Of a DNA stretch of 64,000 nt, positions 17,166 through 25,724 are shown in pieces; the stretch's first letter is position 1, and each line of letters starts with the position of its first letter. The notes beneath the pieces were generated by a model. That model was not told the DNA's origin. It did not search any database and saw only the letters and a program-made list of their open reading frames with translations. The DNA lies in NCBI RefSeq assembly GCF_023715895.1, contig NZ_JAMBOO010000001.1, forward strand, positions 372,001-436,000, in the 5' to 3' direction. This DNA is from Domibacillus indicus (GTDB lineage Bacteria > Bacillota > Bacilli > Bacillales > Domibacillaceae). The translations under genes and the position numbers were made by a program.

Positions 17166-19211
17166 ATGTTTACGTTATCCGCTCCATCAGGATATATCGA
17201 GCTATCCGGAAATCATTCACTTTTACTTGTACTGTTGTCCATTTTCATTGCATGCCTGGCTTCCTATACGGCTCTCTCGCTCAACGAACGAGTGCGAAAA
17301 AACAGTTTTTTCCACCAGTCGATTTGGCTGCTTTTATCTTCTCTCTCAATGGGATTTGGAATTTGGTCTATGCATTTTATCGGCATGAGTGCTTTTTCCA
17401 TGCCTATGGAGATGCATTTTGATTATGGCTGGACCTTTCTTTCTATTGTGCCGGCGATTCTCGCTTCTTTTTTAGCGTTTTATTTAGTCAGCCGGCCCAG
17501 GCATTCTCTTTTTTCGTTTGTTCTTGCCGGCGTGACAATGGGGATCGGCATCGCAGCCATGCATTACACAGGCATGGCTGCGATGGCTACAAATGCCATC
17601 TACCGATATCACCTTGGCCTGTTTATTTGGTCTATTATCCTGGCCATCTTCGTGTCATTTATCGCGCTATATGTTTTTTCCCAGTTAAAAAAGCTAATGG
17701 AAAAATGGACGTTCAAGCTTGTTACGGCTCTTTTAATGGGAGTGGCCGTTTCGAGTATGCATTACACCGGGATGAGTGCGGTCACTTTTTTTGCTTTACC
17801 TTCCGCTATAACAGGCGGTCATGCTGATCATGCCAATATGAATATGCTCATTATGCCGGTAACCGCCGGAATATCTTTTCTGCTCGTCCTGCTGCTGTTT
17901 TCGAGCATATTAGACCGGTATATTGATTACCGCATCAGTTATTTCGACGGACTTACCCGTCTGCCTAACCGTCGCTTGTTTGAAAAAACACTCAATAAAC
18001 CAGCTGAACGATGCAGTTTAGCGATCTGGCATTTCGATAATCTTGAACAAATCAACCAAAGCTACGGCTATGCGTTCGGCGAGCAGGTTCTTCAGCAGGT
18101 TGCATGCACGCTGCGAGAAGCGCATCCGGGCTTTACCGATTTATATCGGATTGATGAAAATCGCTTTGCTTTTCTTGCCCCGGCAGTTGAACCTGATATT
18201 TTAGTTCAGGCGATGAAAACAATCGCATTAAAATGGAAGGAACCTATAGAGATCGAGGAAAAATGGATTGAGCTCGCTTCCGTGTGCTCCGTTTCTTCGG
18301 TCAGCGGGACGGATACGACTCATCAGCTGTATGCAGAAGCGATGGCTGTATTGGAGTACCCCCTTCTTTCATACAATCATGATGTTGTTTTATATGACCC
18401 GGCCGTTCATGCATTTTCCGTTGAACAGGAGATTTTAGGAGGACTTACACGGGCAATGGAAAAAGACGAGCTTTTCCTCGTCTATCAGCCTAAAATCATG
18501 GCAGATACAGACCGGCTTGCCGGATTTGAAGCGCTCATTCGCTGGCGTCATTCTGAACATGGGATGCTGTCGCCAGGCATTTTTATTCCGATTCTCGAAC
18601 AGCATCATCGCATCAATGAGCTGACAGACTGGGTCATTGACCGGGCAGCCCGGCAAATTGCTGAATGGGAAAAAAGCGGACTTCCTAATCAAAAAATTGC
18701 TGTAAATATTCCAGGCGAGTACGTAACATCGCCCCGTCTAAAGGCGGCTTTAAAAAAAGCGCTTGAACGTTACCATGTGAATCCGAAGCAGCTTGAGCTT
18801 GAGATCACAGAGACAAGCGTGGTGCAATCTGCTGAAAGTGCCATCCGGGCGATCGGCTCGTTCCGCGATCAAGGATTTTCTGTAGCGCTTGATGACTTTG
18901 GAACAGGCGTATCGTCACTGTCTTTTTTGCGTCAGATGCCGATTACAACGCTCAAAATTGATAAATCATTCGTTGACCGGGTGCCGCTTTCAGAAAAAGA
19001 TTCTGCCATTTTAAATGCCATTATTACACTTGGCCAGTCGCTGAATTTGCATATTGTCATTGAAGGGGTTGAAAAAGCGGAGCAGGTACATTTTTTAACT
19101 GAAACCGCCCGTTCCCTTATTGTGCAGGGCTACTATTACGCCAAACCAATGGTACCAGATGAGCTTGCCGAATGGCAGACCCGTTTTTCAACGGCATCCG
19201 GCGTAAATTAA
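17166..19211 (+). CDS. MHYT-GGDEF-EAL cyclic-di-GMP signalling protein
   Basis: A 681-residue membrane signalling protein resembling B. subtilis YkoW. The N-terminal MHYT sensor has seven helices with MHFIGMSA, MHYTGMAA and MHYTGMSA repeats, a proposed metal/oxygen-sensing unit. The GGDEF domain (about 255-410) is degenerate: the signature position reads DENRFAFL, so diguanylate cyclase activity is unlikely. The EAL domain (about 420-670) keeps FEALIRW, VNIPG, LDDFGTG, LKIDKSFV and IEGVE, so phosphodiesterase activity is expected. Ribosome site GAGG; single gene with its own terminator. Confidence 0.9.
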   Translation: MFTLSAPSGYIELSGNHSLLLVLLSIFIACLASYTALSLNERVRKNSFFHQSIWLLLSSLSMGFGIWSMHFIGMSAFSMPMEMHFDYGWTFLSIVPAILASFLAFYLVSRPRHSLFSFVLAGVTMGIGIAAMHYTGMAAMATNAIYRYHLGLFIWSIILAIFVSFIALYVFSQLKKLMEKWTFKLVTALLMGVAVSSMHYTGMSAVTFFALPSAITGGHADHANMNMLIMPVTAGISFLLVLLLFSSILDRYIDYRISYFDGLTRLPNRRLFEKTLNKPAERCSLAIWHFDNLEQINQSYGYAFGEQVLQQVACTLREAHPGFTDLYRIDENRFAFLAPAVEPDILVQAMKTIALKWKEPIEIEEKWIELASVCSVSSVSGTDTTHQLYAEAMAVLEYPLLSYNHDVVLYDPAVHAFSVEQEILGGLTRAMEKDELFLVYQPKIMADTDRLAGFEALIRWRHSEHGMLSPGIFIPILEQHHRINELTDWVIDRAARQIAEWEKSGLPNQKIAVNIPGEYVTSPRLKAALKKALERYHVNPKQLELEITETSVVQSAESAIRAIGSFRDQGFSVALDDFGTGVSSLSFLRQMPITTLKIDKSFVDRVPLSEKDSAILNAIITLGQSLNLHIVIEGVEKAEQVHFLTETARSLIVQGYYYAKPMVPDELAEWQTRFSTASGVN

Positions 19212-19220
19212 TCCATTATA

Positions 19221-19257
19221 AAAAACGGCTGTCTCTCATCGAGACAGCCGTTTTTTG
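19221..19257 (+). terminator. Terminator of the MHYT-EAL gene
   Basis: AACGGCTGTCTC / GAGACAGCCGTT with a 5-base loop and a T run. Confidence 0.85.
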
Positions 19258-19317
19258 TTTCATTTAGATATAGAAACCACGACTGCAAGCCGGGCGGCCA
19301 ATGCTTGTTTTTCCTTG

Positions 19318-19911
19318 CTACCTGGCTGCTTCTATATAAATAAGCATTCCCCAGTCTGCCTGCTGAATCGATTCTTCGGTTGTAGAGCTTGCAGCTCCGT
19401 TCACTTTGTTCATTCCATATCCCCAGACAGCTTTTCGTTCATCCGGTTTGATCTTCAAGCCTTCGTCGCCGGCATTCTCAGCAAGATCAGCTGCCCAGCT
19501 TATGGATGTGTCACTTGGAACATCCACGGATGAAGAAAGTGATAATTCATTGCCATTACAAGCAATGGTCACAAGCTGGCTGTTTTTATTTGACAGATCG
19601 GGCTGAAGCGAGAAGCTTACCTCTTTAATATCCCCTTGCGGATCATTTGACAGTCGACTGCCTTTCTGCGCTATTTTGCCGTTTTGCCATATATCGAATG
19701 TAATAGCGACATCGGACGGCTTATTTAATATAACGGCATCGCCTTGAATATGGAGGTGTGGCTGTAAAGCTTTTTCTCCTCCTTTAAATAATTCACTGGC
19801 TTTGACAGTGATCACTTCTTCCCCGGCCTGCTTTTTTTGCTTTAAACCCTCTCCCTGTGAACAGCCGGCAAGCAAGAAACCCGCCGCCAGTATATATGTC
19901 CATTTCTTCAT
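19318..19911 (-). CDS. Putative lipoprotein of unknown function
   Basis: A 197-residue protein with a short signal peptide and lipobox LLAGC (Cys near residue 17), so predicted to be lipid-anchored outside the cell. The body looks beta-sandwich-like (VAITFDIWQNGKIAQKGSR, KEVSFSLQPDL) without a family I recognise. The ATG at 19911 follows GGAGGGAAG. Upstream, in the same frame, lies what looks like a decayed gene (19912-20190). Confidence 0.65.
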   Translation of the reverse strand: MKKWTYILAAGFLLAGCSQGEGLKQKKQAGEEVITVKASELFKGGEKALQPHLHIQGDAVILNKPSDVAITFDIWQNGKIAQKGSRLSNDPQGDIKEVSFSLQPDLSNKNSQLVTIACNGNELSLSSSVDVPSDTSISWAADLAENAGDEGLKIKPDERKAVWGYGMNKVNGAASSTTEESIQQADWGMLIYIEAAR

Positions 19912-20190
19912 TTCTTCCCTCCAAGATTCTGCCTGCACTTGAACCATATAAGCGGAATCATCCCGCTTTTCTTGTCCAATCGTGATATACGTACTAACAT
20001 CCGGCTGGTCCGGCAGAAAAAAATGATTTTCTTAACGATGCTGCTTCCTGCTTTCATCGATTACTGCACCTAACTTGTAATGGACAACTTCGCTGCCCGG
20101 GAAGGAAGCTGTTTTTTGTTTGAATCCTTCCTTCTCCCCAAACAAAAAAAGAAGCAGCACAGCGGCTGCATGTAAAAAGGATAAAACGGC
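19912..20190 (-). pseudogene. Possible decayed small secreted/membrane protein gene
   Basis: Between the DUF3951-like gene and the lipoprotein, the minus strand reads as a natural-looking protein interrupted by stops. First come 52 codons from 20190 (AVLSFLHAAAVLLLFLFGEK, later KLGAVIDESRKQHR), then TAA at 20032-20034. Another 41 open codons (FLPDQPDVSTYITIGQ, DDSAYMVQVQAES) run up to the lipoprotein ATG. There is no ATG. A GTG at 20203 with GAGGAAAAACAGC would enter this frame after a one-base change. Composition suggests an N-terminal membrane or signal segment. The call is an inference. Confidence 0.35.
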
Positions 20191-20391
20191 TTAGTCACGC
20201 TGTTTTTCCTCATAAGGATGTTCATGTTTTGTTTCTTGCTGACGTTTATAGGAATGCGAATCAAAAGACTGGCTGAGCTGAAGATCATCATACGGCGTGT
20301 AGTAATTGTCCGGCAGCGACTTCTTTTTAACAGCTTTCACAACCAAAAATATGGCAACGGCCACAACCATTAGGATAAAAAAGGCTGGCAT
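20191..20391 (-). CDS. Small membrane protein, DUF3951-like
   Basis: A 66-residue protein with one N-terminal transmembrane helix (MPAFFILMVVAVAIFLVVKAV), then KKKSLPDNYYTPYDDL, which resembles the DUF3951 signature, and a hydrophilic His/Glu/Lys tail. The start at 20391 has AGGAGGGAGCG. Function unknown. Confidence 0.6.
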   Translation of the reverse strand: MPAFFILMVVAVAIFLVVKAVKKKSLPDNYYTPYDDLQLSQSFDSHSYKRQQETKHEHPYEEKQRD

Positions 20392-20467
20392 CTGATCGCT
20401 CCCTCCTATGGGTATTGCCACTATTTTATACCATTTTTGGAACAGAGACCATGATTATTTCCAGCTT

Positions 20468-20956
20468 CTATGAATCTCGCCCGGCAGTTCGGTCCAAAAG
20501 CCGGAATACAATAGCCGCTAAAAGCACAGCTGATAAAAATAACAGAAACGTATTTACATTGAAATTTTGATGATTGATATGAATGGAAAGCCCGGTTGTA
20601 ATATCCTGTACATACTGTTCATTCCATGTGCCGTAACGGTCCGAAAGTGCCTGCCTGATCACGCCACGGTATGCTTCAAGTGAATGATGCCGGTAAAAAA
20701 GGGCCGCTGCTAAATGGGTAAGCAACAGAAGAATACTGATGCAATATGTTTTGGCTTGAAAAGGGCAGCGGCGCAGCAGTGTCCACCAGAGCACTGTCAT
20801 CACAATGAACAAAGGAATAAGTCCCATTAAAATCAGCAGAGCGGGATTGCCATTACCGGATGAGGTACCGGGAGCTGGCGTCATCCAATACCCCAGCATA
20901 AACAAACCAGATACGATCAGTGTGAGGATGCATAACGTTACCTTTACCGCTTTCAT
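20468..20956 (-). CDS. Three-helix membrane protein of unknown function
   Basis: A 162-residue protein. Two N-terminal helices (about residues 5-22 and 38-58) are followed by a helix at about 70-87, a hydrophilic stretch (EAYRGVIRQALSDRYGTWNE) and a C-terminal helix (VNTFLLFLSAVLLAAIVF). The ATG at 20956 follows GAGGTGATAAA. I do not recognise the family. It lies upstream of the DUF3951-like gene in the same direction. Confidence 0.6.
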   Translation of the reverse strand: MKAVKVTLCILTLIVSGLFMLGYWMTPAPGTSSGNGNPALLILMGLIPLFIVMTVLWWTLLRRCPFQAKTYCISILLLLTHLAAALFYRHHSLEAYRGVIRQALSDRYGTWNEQYVQDITTGLSIHINHQNFNVNTFLLFLSAVLLAAIVFRLLDRTAGRDS

Positions 20957-21179
20957 TTTATCACCTCTTCGCCAGCATACCTTTTTTTCAATTTTTTGTA
21001 AATTCCATTTTAAAGAAAAAGCTGTCTCTACTAAAGACAACTCTTCCTGTTTTATTTTCCATATACCTGGGCTTCTGTCACGTATCCTTCTTTTATGACG
21101 GTTTTCATGAAATAATTGGGTTGGTTTTCTTTTTTTGTTATTATTTTATTAACAAAACCATTAAAATCGAGGTGTACAG

Positions 21180-21535
21180 ATGAAAGATATTGAGCAGGCA
21201 GTGAGATGACTGCTTCCGGAAGAATGGCAGGAAACTTTTTAAGTACACAGAAAGATATCATTGAATTCTCGTTTACATCAGATGGAGAGCTTCCGCTGAT
21301 GACATCAAAAGCAGGCGGCTTCGGATACATACCAAAAAGCATGGAGTTTCCAGTAAACCGAGAAGGCATGCCCCTATCGCTTCTAGCGAAAATTAACTTT
21401 GAGGAATTGCCGGCACTTGATCCCTATCCTACCCATGGACTGCTGGCCTTTTACGTGGATTACTATGACGATTTGATTGGCGCTGATTTTGATGACTATG
21501 AAATTAAAGCCCCTGTTGTAAGCATACTCCTCTAG
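21180..21535 (+). pseudogene. Decayed YwqG (DUF1963) family gene
   Basis: Remnant of a YwqG/DUF1963 protein, normally about 260-280 residues. From the ATG at 21180 (ribosome site CGAGGTG) it reads MKDIEQAVR, then TGA at 21207-21209. It continues in the same frame as LLPEEWQETF to a TAA. Adding one T in the run at 21236-21240 restores the frame into LSTQKDIIEFSF and the family core KAGGFGYIPKSMEFPVN, PLSLLAKINFEELP, YPTHGLLAFYVDYYDDLIGADFDDY. The C-terminal half is absent after 21535. The lesions are one nonsense codon, one frameshift and a truncation. Confidence 0.75.
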
Positions 21536-21670
21536 AAGCGGCGGAATGAGCCCGGCAGCAAAAAGACAAACGGCACGAACAGCAGCACATTTCCCACCTC
21601 TTTTACTCCTTTGATTCATTCTATACAGCTTGTCCACCTTAATTTTTCAAGATGCTCCTTCCACTGCAAA

Positions 21671-21712
21671 CGCCGTCTTTTGCAAACCATCAAAGATTTA
21701 TAAAAGACGGCG
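21671..21712. repeat. Inverted repeat in non-coding stretch
   Basis: CGCCGTCTTTT (21671-21681) and its exact complement (21702-21712) around a 20-base loop. It lies between the ywqG remnant and the convergent hydrolase gene. Not followed by a T run, so probably not a standard terminator. The rest of 21536-21770 shows nothing. Confidence 0.5.
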
Positions 21713-21770
21713 CCGCTGTTTACAGTGATAACAATGCTATTCCTAAAGTGAGCTGGGCTGCTGGCCCCGT

Positions 21771-22685
21771 TTAGGTGATCACCCCATCCGCTTTTAAAAA
21801 AGCGGCAGCATCCCGGTGAACCTGCTCCGAACCCCTGCCGAGCCAAATCAAATGCCCCCACGTGTTGTACAGTTTCAATGAAGCAGAAGGAATATGCGCT
21901 TTTGCAAAATAAGCGTGAGCTGTAGATACAGAGCGGTCGTTCAAGCTTGCTTGAATGAGTACCGGACAGGAAATACGGGAAAGATCCTTTTCTGTAAGCA
22001 TTCCGGAGCTTTTTAAATCCATAAGAAAGCCTGTGCCAGATCGCTGACGGCAGTTCATTTTTCGTACCTCTTCGATGTCCTCTTCTTCCACAAGGTGCTT
22101 TCCTTCTGCATACGTAAGCGTGCTGAGCGAAAAAAACATTGGCCTAAACGACAGGCGCGGAAATGCAGTGCCGACAACTGAAAGCAGCTTCCACGTCAGC
22201 CACTCGAACGGGGGGCGAAAAATAACCTGAGAGGTTTTGTATTCGGTATGGTCGGCAGTAAGCCATTTGCCGACAACTGCGCTTTGCAGGGTTAAAGTCC
22301 GTACTTTTTCTGGAAACAAGCCGGCAAACTTAACAGCGGTCGGCCCGCCGGCTGATATGCCAATGACATGCACCCGGTCAATGCCCAAATGATCCAGCAG
22401 TTCAGCGTAGCGTCCGACCGCTTCCTCCAGGGGGGCAGGCGTTGTTAAACCATAGCCCGCCCGCGACGGTGTAATGAGCTGAAATCCACGCTCTAAGAGA
22501 GGTGCATAACCAAATTCCTCGTAGCAGTTGGAATGTCCGCCATGCACAATGAGTACCGGCGTTCCATTTCCAACTTTTGAATACTCAACGATATAGTCGT
22601 TTGTTTCATATGTTCCGATAATTCGATTCAACCCGCTTCCTCCTTGTCGAACAAGCCGGGAGAGATCCATACGCTGTATAAACAT
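21771..22685 (-). CDS. Alpha/beta hydrolase
   Basis: A 304-residue alpha/beta-fold hydrolase. Oxyanion motif VLIVHGGHSNCYEEFG (near 45), nucleophile elbow HVIGISAGGPTAVKF (Ser near 114), acid region CPVLIQASLNDRSV, and catalytic His in TWGHLIWLG near the C-terminus. There is no signal peptide. The ATG at 22685 follows GAGGAGAAGCC. Substrate unknown; the sequence is closest to the general haloperoxidase/esterase group. Confidence 0.8.
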   Translation of the reverse strand: MFIQRMDLSRLVRQGGSGLNRIIGTYETNDYIVEYSKVGNGTPVLIVHGGHSNCYEEFGYAPLLERGFQLITPSRAGYGLTTPAPLEEAVGRYAELLDHLGIDRVHVIGISAGGPTAVKFAGLFPEKVRTLTLQSAVVGKWLTADHTEYKTSQVIFRPPFEWLTWKLLSVVGTAFPRLSFRPMFFSLSTLTYAEGKHLVEEEDIEEVRKMNCRQRSGTGFLMDLKSSGMLTEKDLSRISCPVLIQASLNDRSVSTAHAYFAKAHIPSASLKLYNTWGHLIWLGRGSEQVHRDAAAFLKADGVIT

Positions 22686-22796
22686 TTTGGCTTCTCCTCT
22701 TTTTGGTATAGTCTTTCCCATTGAAGTCCGTTTCTCATGCTTACACCGATAATTTTTCCGCTCCTTAACAAAGGCTTTAGGCTTGTCAGCTTCCCA

Positions 22797-23054
22797 TTAA
22801 CTGGGCAAACCCGTAAAAAACCCCATTGCTCCAAGCAAGGCAAGGCCGAGAAGCACAGTGGCGATCGCCAGGACCAGCGTGCGCTTCGTCTGTTTCTTAA
22901 ACTGCACGAGCGGCATACAAGCTGTAAGAATGCTGAGCGTGGTAAAGCCAGCGATGAGCCAGCCATGTACAAAAAGAAGTGAAACATCTGCGATAAACAG
23001 GATGGTGAGAACACACTCGGCCAGAAAGAAAGTGCCCAGCACTCCAGCTTTCAT
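22797..23054 (-). CDS. Small three-helix membrane protein
   Basis: An 85-residue hydrophobic protein with helices at about 5-22, 28-48 and 58-80 and a KKQTKR basic loop. The family is not recognised. The ATG at 23054 follows AAAGGGTAGG. A longer start at 23099 would overlap the DUF523 gene by 20 bases and lacks a ribosome site. Probably co-transcribed with the DUF523 gene (26-base gap). Confidence 0.55.
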   Translation of the reverse strand: MKAGVLGTFFLAECVLTILFIADVSLLFVHGWLIAGFTTLSILTACMPLVQFKKQTKRTLVLAIATVLLGLALLGAMGFFTGLPS

Positions 23055-23079
23055 ACGGCCTACCCTTTCTTGCCCAGCA

Positions 23080-23556
23080 TTATGCTGGATGAACATCATT
23101 GTCTATCTCATCCGAAAAGGCTTCTTCCGAGAGCACCCGAATGCCATGCCGCAACAGCAAGGCTGTTGTGACTCCGGTTCCCGCTATTTTTTTGCCTGAG
23201 AAGCTTCCATTGTAAACAGCCCTGCTGCCGCATGATGGACTGTTTTCTTTTAATACGGCCGCCTCCGCTCCGATTTCCTGGGCGGTTTTAAGTGCTGCCC
23301 TCGCACCAGCAACGTACATATCCGTTACATCATTTCCAAAATGATCGATCACTTTAGCCCGTCCATCGAGTACATCTTCTCCGGTTCCGCCGACAATTTC
23401 AGCCGGCGGACGCGGCGTTTGAAATCCTCCCAATAATTCCGGACATACCATCACAGCTTTTTTCTCTTCAACGAGCTGGCGGATTCGTTTATCCAGCCGG
23501 TCTGTCCCGTTATAACGCACTTTCATACCCGCCAGGCAAGAACTGACCATGATCAT
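23080..23556 (-). CDS. DUF523 family protein
   Basis: A 158-residue cytosolic protein of the DUF523 (YbbK-like) family. The signature VSSCLAGMKVRYNG is at the N-terminus, then VMVCPELLGGFQTPRPPAEI, and KENSPSCGSRAVYNGSFSG with a conserved cysteine. Conserved cysteines suggest a metal or thiol role, but the function is unknown. The start at 23556 follows GGAGTG; the much longer open frame upstream overlaps the divergent OsmC gene and is not coding. Confidence 0.8.
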   Translation of the reverse strand: MIMVSSCLAGMKVRYNGTDRLDKRIRQLVEEKKAVMVCPELLGGFQTPRPPAEIVGGTGEDVLDGRAKVIDHFGNDVTDMYVAGARAALKTAQEIGAEAAVLKENSPSCGSRAVYNGSFSGKKIAGTGVTTALLLRHGIRVLSEEAFSDEIDNDVHPA

Positions 23557-23671
23557 GTTTCTCACACTCCACTTGCATGTCTTTCCCAAAGAATAACATA
23601 AAGAGCGGGTAAAAGCGTCTCTCCCGCTATTTTGGGCAAAATGATTTACACTGGAGAAAAGGAGTGAATTC

Positions 23672-24130
23672 ATGGCAAAGCATATCTTTACCCTAACAGC
23701 TGACTGGCCGGGCGGGCGCAACGACAGCGGTACGATCCAGTCTGGCCATTTAAAAACGAAGGTGTCGATTCCTCCTGAAATGGATGGTCCCGGCATTGGC
23801 ACCAATCCCGATGAGATGCTGCTTGGCGCAGCGGCCACCTGCTATATTATTACGCTGGCGGCAATGATGGAGCGCAGCCGGCTGGAGAAATCCTCTCTTA
23901 CAATGACCTCCGAAGGTGTAGTGGACGTAACAAACGGCGTGATTACATATGAACGCATTATCCATAAGCCGCGTATTGTGCTGCCAGCGGATGCAACAGA
24001 AGCGGATGTGCAAAAAGCGCACCGGCTGGCGGAAAAAGCGGAATCATCCTGCATGATCAGCCGCGCTGTTAAAGGAAATGTCGAAATTGAACTGAAGGCT
24101 TCCGTTCAAAAAGTGCTATCATCGTCTTGA
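23672..24130 (+). CDS. OsmC family peroxiredoxin-like protein
   Basis: A 152-residue OsmC/Ohr-fold protein resembling B. subtilis YmaD. The two redox cysteines are present: Cys57 in GAAATCYIITLAAMM and Cys127 in AEKAESSCMISRAV. Family members reduce organic hydroperoxides with thiol cofactors. Ribosome site GGAGTG. It is 12 bases upstream of the coproporphyrinogen oxidase gene in the same direction, so probably one transcript; that could link peroxide handling to H2O2-producing haem synthesis (inference). Confidence 0.85.
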   Translation: MAKHIFTLTADWPGGRNDSGTIQSGHLKTKVSIPPEMDGPGIGTNPDEMLLGAAATCYIITLAAMMERSRLEKSSLTMTSEGVVDVTNGVITYERIIHKPRIVLPADATEADVQKAHRLAEKAESSCMISRAVKGNVEIELKASVQKVLSSS

Positions 24131-24142
24131 GGAGATGAAATA

Positions 24143-25537
24143 ATGAAAACAGTTGTTATAATTGGCGGCGGCATTACGGGCGTAACCGCACTTTATCACC
24201 TGACAAAAGAGCAGCCGGACTGGAACGTCGTGCTCGTGGAACAAAACGAGACACTTGGCGGAAAAATCCGGACAATCAAAGAGAATGGGTTTACGATTGA
24301 AACAGGGGCGGATTCGATGGTCGCCCGGAATGCCGGCGTTCTGCCGCTCATTGAAGAGCTGGGTCTTGGAAATGAGCTTGTCTATAATGAAACTGGTGTA
24401 TCGTATTTATATACAGATAATACTCTTCACAAAATTCCTGAAGAAACGGTGTTTGGCATTCCAACAAGCATCGAATCGCTGAACGAAAGCACTCTTCTGT
24501 CCGAAGAAGGAAAACGGGCGGCACTTTCTGATTTTGATAAACAAGACAATCCGTTTGGCCCGGAAGATTCGGTCGGTGACTTTTTAACCTATTATCTTGG
24601 CCCTGAAATTGTCGAGCGACAGATCGCTCCGGTTCTCTCCGGCGTTTATTCCGGGAATTTGAGCAATTTAACGATGAAGTCAACGCTTCCGTACCTGCTT
24701 GATTATAAAGAGAAATACGGCAGTATCATCAAGGGATTTTCCGCCAATAAAGAAACGTTTCTCGGTGATAAAGCACGAAAAAAATTCGTTTCCTTTAAAA
24801 GCGGGCTCGGTACACTGGTCGACCGGCTCGCAGAACGCTCACCATCGGCCCGCATCTTAACGGACACAAAGGTAACAAGCCTTCAAAAAACAGGGAATGC
24901 TGTTTCGATTTCTCTTCATACAGGGGAATCGCTTCTGGCCGATGATGTTGTACTCGCCATTCCGCACGATGCAGCACAAAAGCTCTTAAATGATCCGGTG
25001 CTCGACACCCATTTTAACGAGCTGAAAAATTCTTCGCTTATCTCGGTTTATTTGGGGTTTAACCTGCCAGACGAACAGCTTCCTGCGGATGGAACCGGCT
25101 TTATCGTAACGGAAGGCACCGATTTAACGTGTGACGCCTGCACCTGGACAAGCCGGAAATGGACGCACACATCAGCGGAGCGTAACTTGCTCGTCCGGTT
25201 TTTCTATAAAAGCTCAAATCCGCACTACCCTTCTCTTGCGCGTTTGACCGAAGCAGAGCTTACCGAGGCGGCCCTTTTGGACCTGCAAAAAAGCCTTGGC
25301 ATTCATGAAGCACCAACGACTGTTCATATTACGCCATGGATGGATTTAATGCCAAATTATCACCTTGGACACAGTCAGGCTGTAGCGGGGCTTTCTGCTG
25401 AACTTACTCAGCATCACCCGCATCTGCATCTTGCCGGCTGCTCTTATTTTGGCGTTGGAATTGGAGCCTGCATCCAAAACGGCAGGCAGATCGCGCATAC
25501 CCTTTCCGAAAACGGGGACACTGCTCATAAGGAGTGA
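24143..25537 (+). CDS. cgoX: Coproporphyrinogen III oxidase (HemY/CgoX)
   Basis: A 464-residue FAD enzyme oxidising coproporphyrinogen III to coproporphyrin III in the Gram-positive haem pathway, with O2 as acceptor. N-terminal GGGITGVTALYHL dinucleotide-binding motif (residues 8-20), VEQNETLGGKIRT, TGADSMVAR, a mid-domain substrate region, and a C-terminal HLAGCSYFGVGIGACIQNGR FAD-contact motif. Full length for the family. No hemE or hemH is adjacent, so this may be a paralogue or a dispersed gene. Confidence 0.85.
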   Translation: MKTVVIIGGGITGVTALYHLTKEQPDWNVVLVEQNETLGGKIRTIKENGFTIETGADSMVARNAGVLPLIEELGLGNELVYNETGVSYLYTDNTLHKIPEETVFGIPTSIESLNESTLLSEEGKRAALSDFDKQDNPFGPEDSVGDFLTYYLGPEIVERQIAPVLSGVYSGNLSNLTMKSTLPYLLDYKEKYGSIIKGFSANKETFLGDKARKKFVSFKSGLGTLVDRLAERSPSARILTDTKVTSLQKTGNAVSISLHTGESLLADDVVLAIPHDAAQKLLNDPVLDTHFNELKNSSLISVYLGFNLPDEQLPADGTGFIVTEGTDLTCDACTWTSRKWTHTSAERNLLVRFFYKSSNPHYPSLARLTEAELTEAALLDLQKSLGIHEAPTTVHITPWMDLMPNYHLGHSQAVAGLSAELTQHHPHLHLAGCSYFGVGIGACIQNGRQIAHTLSENGDTAHKE

Positions 25538-25543
25538 TGATCT

Positions 25544-25684
25544 GTGGAGAAAAAAACATACGATGAACGATTTGAAGAAAATACGAAACAAATTCAAAGA
25601 GAAAAGAATGAGCGTTTAGAAGACAAAAGCCGCCTGCCAGATGACCAAAATCGTATGAAAAGCGTAGAAAATCGGCGCACATAA
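25544..25684 (+). CDS. Small charged protein with PDDQNR motif
   Basis: A 46-residue hydrophilic protein, starting at a GTG that follows AAGGAGTGATG and overlapping nothing. It reads EKKTYDERFEENTKQIQRE and ends RLPDDQNRMKSVENRRT. The PDDQNR-[LM]-K-[DS] ending recurs in the 47-residue protein at 48507-48650, so the two are probable paralogues. The role is unknown; size and composition are like small spore or stress proteins. It is six bases after cgoX and followed by a strong terminator. Confidence 0.7.
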   Translation: MEKKTYDERFEENTKQIQREKNERLEDKSRLPDDQNRMKSVENRRT

Positions 25685-25687
25685 GGA

Positions 25688-25724
25688 ACAAGCGGCACTC
25701 TTTTATGAAGTGCCGCTTGTTTTT
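25688..25724. terminator. Bidirectional terminator
   Basis: AAGCGGCACT / AGTGCCGCTT stem, then GTTTTTTT; it lies between convergent genes. Confidence 0.85.

Noticed and set aside
23557-23838. N-terminal extension of the DUF523 gene
   Set aside because: It overlaps the divergent OsmC gene and has no family match; the ATG at 23556 has the ribosome site.
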